Shown in pieces: positions 59,649 through 64,000 of a stretch of DNA of 64,000 nt. Source of the stretch: JBFWVD01 sp050246915 (lineage in GTDB: Bacteria; Actinomycetota; Acidimicrobiia; Acidimicrobiales; Ilumatobacteraceae); assembly GCA_050246915.1 (NCBI GenBank), contig JBFWVD010000015.1:1-64000 (forward strand), written 5' to 3'. Every line of letters begins with the position of its first letter. The first letter of the stretch is position 1. The notes under the pieces were generated by a model. It worked only from the letters and a program-made list of their open reading frames with translations. It searched no databases and was not told where the DNA came from. The translations under genes were made by a program, and so were the position numbers.

Positions 59649-60551
59649 ATGATCACACTCACCAAGCACCACGGCCTCGGCAACGACTTCCTCGTCGCGC
59701 TCGACCCCCGGGTTGCCCTCACCTCGGATCACGCCCGTCGCTGGTGCGATCGCCGCCGCGGCGTCGGGGCCGACGGTCTGCTGGTGTGCCGGACCTCTCC
59801 CGGCATCCACGGCACGGGATTCGGCCCGAGCGAGTTCGACGTGGATGGCCTCGATGACGGTGACGGTGTTGCCATCGATGCCACCATGCTGCTGTTCAAC
59901 GCCGACGGTTCCACTGCCGAGATGAGCGGCAACGGCATTCGGTGTCTGGTGCAGGCCCTCGATCGTTCACGTCGCGCCGGCGATGTGGCCATGGCGCCGC
60001 CGTCCAATCACGCGTGGTTGCTGAGCCGCCCGATCACCTACCGCATCGCCACCGACGCGGGGCTGCGGGTCGTCCACGTGCGACCCACCGAAGATCCCCT
60101 CGCCATCATGGCCTCGGTGTCGATGGGCAGCGCCGTCGAGCTGACCGCTCCCGAGAACTGGGACGAGGTCGGCTGCGATCCGATGCGTCCGGTAGCCCAT
60201 CTCAGCTTGGGTAATCCCCACAGCGTGGTTGCCGTCGACGACGTGCACGCGGTCGATCTCGCGGCGATCGGTTCTGCGGTCCCACAGGTGAACCTCGAGA
60301 TCGTGCAGTCGGGTCCCGAACGCCACGCCATCACGATGCGCGTGCACGAGCGGGGGGCCGGCATCACCGAGGCCTGTGGAACCGGTGCCTCGGCTGCGGC
60401 CTATGCCGCGCTGCGATGGGGTCTGGTCGACGCGGGGACCGCCGACGTGCTCGTGCACATGGATGGGGGCGATGCCACGGTCACCGTGGGCGAGGAGCTC
60501 ATCCTCACCGGTCCCGCCGTCTTCATCGCCGCTGTCGAGGTCCAGTCGTGA
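59649..60551 (+). CDS. dapF: Diaminopimelate epimerase with Ser at the first catalytic position
   Basis: DapF makes meso-diaminopimelate. The 300-residue protein has GNDFL, GVGADGL, the second catalytic Cys243 (TEACGTGASAA), and LGNPHSV. The first catalytic motif, normally CGNG, reads EMSGNGIRC: Ser93 with a Cys at 99. An insertion of about 30 residues lies at 52-80. The ATG at 59649 follows GAGGGCG. See findings for the catalytic question. Confidence 0.92.
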   Translation: MITLTKHHGLGNDFLVALDPRVALTSDHARRWCDRRRGVGADGLLVCRTSPGIHGTGFGPSEFDVDGLDDGDGVAIDATMLLFNADGSTAEMSGNGIRCLVQALDRSRRAGDVAMAPPSNHAWLLSRPITYRIATDAGLRVVHVRPTEDPLAIMASVSMGSAVELTAPENWDEVGCDPMRPVAHLSLGNPHSVVAVDDVHAVDLAAIGSAVPQVNLEIVQSGPERHAITMRVHERGAGITEACGTGASAAAYAALRWGLVDAGTADVLVHMDGGDATVTVGEELILTGPAVFIAAVEVQS

Positions 60552-60579
60552 TGAGCCCGATCGTGATGGGCGCACCGTC

Positions 60580-61923
60580 GTGAGCAACCAGCAGGGGGCC
60601 TTCACGTCGACGCTCATCGAGCGGGCCGTCGAGGAGAAGATCGTCCTGGTCGGTGTCACCATCCCACCAGCCAACGAAGCCGAGACCGAAGCCAGTCTCG
60701 ACGAGTTGGCCGAGCTGATAGACACCGCAGGCGCCGTCGAAGCGGGACGGGTAGTGCAGAAGCGTGAGTCTCCCGACTCGACGTACTTCGTCGGCAAGGG
60801 CAAGGCCGAGGAGCTGCGCGATCTGTGTTTGCAGGTCGACGCCGACACCGTGGTGTTCGACAACGAGCTGAGCCCCGCGCAGCAGTACAACCTCGAGAAG
60901 CTGCTCGGCCGAACGGCCATCGACCGCACCGCGGTCATCTTGGACATCTTCGCCCAGAACGCCCACACCCTCGAGGGCAAGGCGCAAGTCGAATTGGCAT
61001 TGCTGCGCTATCGCCTGCCGCGCCTGCGTCGTGGACCGAACAGCGCGCTGAGCCAGCAAGGCGGTGCCAGCGGTGGCGGGCGCATCGCCACCCGTGGCCC
61101 GGGTGAGACCCAGCTCGAAGTCGATCGCCGTCGCATCATGCGTCGCATCACCAAACTGGAAGCCGATCTGGTCACCTTGCGCCAGACGCGTCAGTTGCAG
61201 CGCAAGCAACGGGCGCGTGGTCGCAACGCTCGAGTGTCGATCGTGGGGTACACCAACGCCGGTAAGTCAACCCTGTTGAACCGCCTCACCGACGCCGGCG
61301 TCCTCGTCGAGAATCGTCTGTTCGCCACGCTCGACCCAGCGACGCGGCGACTGCAACTCCCCGGTGGAGAGATGGTGTTGCTCAGCGACACCGTGGGCTT
61401 CGTGCGCAACCTTCCCCACATGTTGGTCGAGTCGTTCAAGTCCACCCTCGAGGTGACGGCCGAAGCCGATCTATTGGTGCACGTCGTCGATGCGTCAGCC
61501 GCCGATCCTGAAGGCCAGATCGATGCGGTGCGCACCGTGCTCGAGGAGATCTCGGTGCTCGACGGTGTGACGGCCGGGCGGGTACCGGAGCTCATCGTGT
61601 TCAACAAGGCCGACCGCGTCCCGTCGGTCGATGATCTGCTCGAACAGCACCCCGGGTCGGTGGCCATCAGCGCGCTCACCGGTGACGGCGTGGAGGAGTT
61701 CCTCCGCACGCTGGCTGATCGGTTGCGTGCGTTGGCCAACGTGGTCGAGTTGCTCGTCCCCTGGGAGCGAGGCGACATCGCCGCGGCGGTGCACCGTGAA
61801 GGCGAGGTCCTCAGCGAGGCCCACACCGACACCGGGATCCGGTTCCGGGCCCGGCTCGACCCGGCCTCAGCGGGAAAGCTGAGCGAATTCGTCGTGGCTG
61901 CGAGCGCCGAGCCATCGGGCTGA
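60580..61923 (+). CDS. hflX: GTPase HflX
   Basis: HflX binds ribosomes and splits stalled or 100S particles. The 447-residue protein has an N-terminal HflX domain (YFVGKGKAEELRDL, ALSQQGGASGGGR, GPGETQLEVDRR), G1 GYTNAGKST, G3 DTVGFVRNLP and G4 NKAD. GTG 60580 gives VSNQQGAF as N-terminus. It often follows dapF and miaA in Actinobacteria. Confidence 0.94.
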   Translation: MSNQQGAFTSTLIERAVEEKIVLVGVTIPPANEAETEASLDELAELIDTAGAVEAGRVVQKRESPDSTYFVGKGKAEELRDLCLQVDADTVVFDNELSPAQQYNLEKLLGRTAIDRTAVILDIFAQNAHTLEGKAQVELALLRYRLPRLRRGPNSALSQQGGASGGGRIATRGPGETQLEVDRRRIMRRITKLEADLVTLRQTRQLQRKQRARGRNARVSIVGYTNAGKSTLLNRLTDAGVLVENRLFATLDPATRRLQLPGGEMVLLSDTVGFVRNLPHMLVESFKSTLEVTAEADLLVHVVDASAADPEGQIDAVRTVLEEISVLDGVTAGRVPELIVFNKADRVPSVDDLLEQHPGSVAISALTGDGVEEFLRTLADRLRALANVVELLVPWERGDIAAAVHREGEVLSEAHTDTGIRFRARLDPASAGKLSEFVVAASAEPSG

Positions 61924-61966
61924 GACCTACGTCACACCAACTTCCTCTGGTTATCTCTCCTTGTTT

Positions 61967-62001
61967 CCGTTACAACTTCTAACAGTTAGAAGTTGTAACG
62001 G
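61967..62001. promoter_or_regulatory. 35-bp perfect palindrome upstream of the MmpL gene
   Basis: CCGTTACAACTTCTAAC (61967-61983), one central A (61984), and the exact reverse complement (61985-62001). It is AT-richer than its surroundings and lies 48 nt before the transporter ATG. A TTGTTT (61961-61966) just upstream could be a -35. Its form suits a TetR-like operator or a terminator for hflX. Confidence 0.8.
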
Positions 62002-62049
62002 TGCTGACGACATGTTGCGCAGTGGCGACATGTCGAGGATGGAGGAGAG

Positions 62050-64000
62050 ATGTTCCGACGGCTCGGGGAGTTCGTGGTCCGGCGACGCAGGTCGGTGCTG
62101 ATCGCCAGCGTCGTGTTCGTGGTCGTGGCCGCTGTGTTGGGCGCCGGTGTGTTCGGTTCGCTCAAGAGCCGAGGGTTCGACGATCCCTCGTCGGAGTCCA
62201 GCCGGGCCGCCGCGCTGCTCGAGCGGGAATTCGGGGGAGACCCCAACCTCGTGTTGCTGGTGACCCCGGCCGATGGCTCGGTGTCCAGCCCGACGTCGAG
62301 TGCGGCGGCGACGGCGTTGGAGCAGCGGCTCCGGGCCATGGCGAACGTGACCCAGGTGGCGTCGTACTGGTCGTTGAACGCTCCACCGTTGGCCAGTCGA
62401 GACGGAACGTCGGCGTTGGTGCTGGCTCGCGTCGACGGCAGCGATTCCAACATCGATGACGCGGTCCAAGCGGTTCGCGACGAGCTCAGCGGTGACGCCG
62501 ACGGACTGAACGTGAAGGTCGGCGGGTTCCAGGGCGTGAACGCCGAGCTCGGCACGATCATCGAGTCCGACCTCGCCAAGGCCGAGTCGATCGCGGTGCC
62601 GCTCACCTTGGTGCTGTTGCTCCTCGTGTTCGGGAGCGTCGTCGCCGCCAGCTTGCCCTTCGTCATCGCCATTGTCTCGGTGCTCGGCACGTTCTTCGGT
62701 CTGTGGCTCGTGGCGCAGATCACCGACGTCTCCATCTACTCCATCAACCTCACCACCGCGCTCGGCCTCGGCCTGGCCATCGACTACAGCCTGTTCGTGG
62801 TGTCGCGCTTTCGCGAGGAGCTGGCCGCCGGTCGTAACACCCACGACGCGGTGATCAACACCGTCGACACCGCCGGCCGGACCGTGGCGTTCAGCGCCCT
62901 GACCGTGGCCGTGTCGCTGGCCGCGCTCATGTTGTTCCCGATGTACTTCCTGCGGTCGTTCGCCTACGCCGGCGTGCTGGTGGTGCTGGTGTCCATGACC
63001 GCTGCGCTCGTGTCGCTGCCTGCGCTCTTGGCGGTGCTCGGGCCGCGCGTCAACGCCGGCCGGATCGGCCGTCGACGTCGTGAGCGCGCCGTCGAGGATG
63101 GCTTGTGGCACAAGGTCGCCACTGCGGTCATGCGCCGTCCGGTCATCGTGGCCGGCACCGTCATTGCCGTGCTCGTCGTGCTCGGCTCGCCGTTCGCCCG
63201 CGCCTCGTTCGGACTCCCCGACGATCGGGTCATGCCGACATCGGCCGAGGCGCGCCAGGTGTCCGACGCCATTCGACGCGACTACGACGGTCAGGAATCG
63301 AACAGTTTCGGGATCTCCCTCGCCTCCTCCGACCCCATGTCAACTGAAGTTGCGCGCTACGGCGAGCTGGTCTCTTCGGTGGTTGGAGTGGCGCGCGTGG
63401 ACACCGCCCAGGGCTCGTTCATCCGCGGATCGCTGGTGGCCGGCCCCTCGGCGGCGTCGGCACGCTTCACTGCCGCCGGGACGAACGGCACGTGGGTCTC
63501 GGTGGTGCCGTCCATTGACCCCGACTCCGGTGCTGGTGAGCAGATGGTGAAGGCCATCCGTTCGATCGAGTCCCCGATCCGTGGCCAGGTGAGCGGCGCC
63601 GCGGCGGAGTTGGTGGACACCAAAGCATCCATCGCTGATCGACTGCCGTGGGCGGCGCTGTGGATCGCCATCTCCACCTTCGTGCTGCTGTTCCTGTCGT
63701 TCGGGAGCGTGCTGGTCCCACTCAAGGCCATCGTGCTCAACCTGCTGAGCCTGTCGGCGACGTTCGGTGCGATGGTGTGGATCTTCCAGGACGGCAACGG
63801 CGCCGATCTGTTGGGGTTCACCTCGACGGGCAACCTCGACGTGTCGATGCCGATCCTCATGTTCTGCGTGGCGTTCGGGTTGTCGATGGACTACGAGGTG
63901 TTCCTGCTGTCTCGCATCAAGGAGGAGTACGACCGCACCGGCGACAACGCCAGTTCGGTGGCCCATGGTCTGGAGCGCACGGGCCGCATCGTCACGGCGG
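62050..64000 (+). CDS. MmpL-family RND transporter, N-terminal part
   Basis: The gene continues past the window; 650 residues are visible. The N-terminal anchor (SVLIASVVFVVVAAVLG) is followed by an extracellular loop, several membrane segments and a second half with the same layout. Proton-relay pairs of the family are present: Asp245-Tyr246 in AIDYSLFVVSRFREE and Asp614-Tyr615 in SMDYEVFLLSRIKEEY. MmpL proteins export lipids or drugs. The ATG at 62050 follows GGAGGAG. Likely controlled by the palindrome upstream. Confidence 0.92.
   Translation, partial: MFRRLGEFVVRRRRSVLIASVVFVVVAAVLGAGVFGSLKSRGFDDPSSESSRAAALLEREFGGDPNLVLLVTPADGSVSSPTSSAAATALEQRLRAMANVTQVASYWSLNAPPLASRDGTSALVLARVDGSDSNIDDAVQAVRDELSGDADGLNVKVGGFQGVNAELGTIIESDLAKAESIAVPLTLVLLLLVFGSVVAASLPFVIAIVSVLGTFFGLWLVAQITDVSIYSINLTTALGLGLAIDYSLFVVSRFREELAAGRNTHDAVINTVDTAGRTVAFSALTVAVSLAALMLFPMYFLRSFAYAGVLVVLVSMTAALVSLPALLAVLGPRVNAGRIGRRRRERAVEDGLWHKVATAVMRRPVIVAGTVIAVLVVLGSPFARASFGLPDDRVMPTSAEARQVSDAIRRDYDGQESNSFGISLASSDPMSTEVARYGELVSSVVGVARVDTAQGSFIRGSLVAGPSAASARFTAAGTNGTWVSVVPSIDPDSGAGEQMVKAIRSIESPIRGQVSGAAAELVDTKASIADRLPWAALWIAISTFVLLFLSFGSVLVPLKAIVLNLLSLSATFGAMVWIFQDGNGADLLGFTSTGNLDVSMPILMFCVAFGLSMDYEVFLLSRIKEEYDRTGDNASSVAHGLERTGRIVTA

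Overview
The window is high-GC actinobacterial DNA. Gene orders typical of Actinobacteria, frequent GTG starts, 4-nt stop/start overlaps, an actinobacterial-type SOS box before recA and a DapF of unusual form suggest an uncultured or little-studied Acidimicrobiia-like organism. The taxonomy is inferred from gene content only. No rRNA, tRNA, IS element, prophage or CRISPR array was recognised.

Layout. 1-5.8 kb: the 3' end of ispG, an unusual tandem repeat array, a DrrAB-type ABC exporter, and a reverse-strand manA followed by a secreted trypsin-like lipoprotein. 5.8-16.5 kb: the translation and ribosome-maturation cluster proS, rimP-nusA-ylxR-infB-ylxP-rbfA-truB and ribF, with a DUF4328 membrane protein on the opposite strand. 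16.5-21.0 kb: a six-gene reverse-strand unit of VOC protein, ABC importer (ATPase, permease, lipoprotein), nitroreductase and HxlR regulator. 21.1-25.5 kb: rpsO, pnp and an M16 peptidase. 25.5-32 kb: an accessory stretch with an unknown Trp-rich protein, a Phd/VapC-like toxin-antitoxin pair behind a 54-bp palindrome, dapB, an SDR, a DUF4388 protein, a VTT-like membrane protein and an acyl-CoA ligase. 32-39.5 kb: a polysaccharide deacetylase-glycosyltransferase fusion, a c-di-GMP GGDEF/EAL protein with a Met-rich sensor segment, and a secreted propeller/beta-helix protein. 39.5-46.6 kb: two tandem TetR regulators with a diiron enzyme, dapA, rnj and an M3 peptidase. 46.6-55.4 kb: ftsK, an LPXTG surface protein and rimO-pgsA-cinA-M23 peptidase. 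55.4-64 kb: recA, spoVS, miaB-miaA-dapF-hflX and the 5' part of an MmpL-family transporter that runs off the end.

How the genes work together. Most of the window is housekeeping: ribosome assembly and RNA turnover (rimP, rbfA, infB, pnp, rnj, rpsO), tRNA modification (truB, miaA, miaB), lysine/diaminopimelate synthesis (dapA, dapB, dapF) and DNA repair and segregation (recA, ftsK). The accessory parts concern the cell surface and transport: a polysaccharide synthase beside a c-di-GMP enzyme, propeller-repeat secreted proteins, a sortase substrate and exporters.

Three themes are not explained by ordinary annotation. First, short in-frame tandem repeats sit in or at gene ends (ispG tail, importer ATPase tail, GGDEF sensor region). 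Second, many first genes of transcripts have a TANNNT hexamer 7-9 nt before the start codon, which suggests leaderless mRNAs. Third, key residues or starts are non-standard: miaA has only a CTG start before its P-loop, and DapF has Ser in place of its first catalytic Cys.
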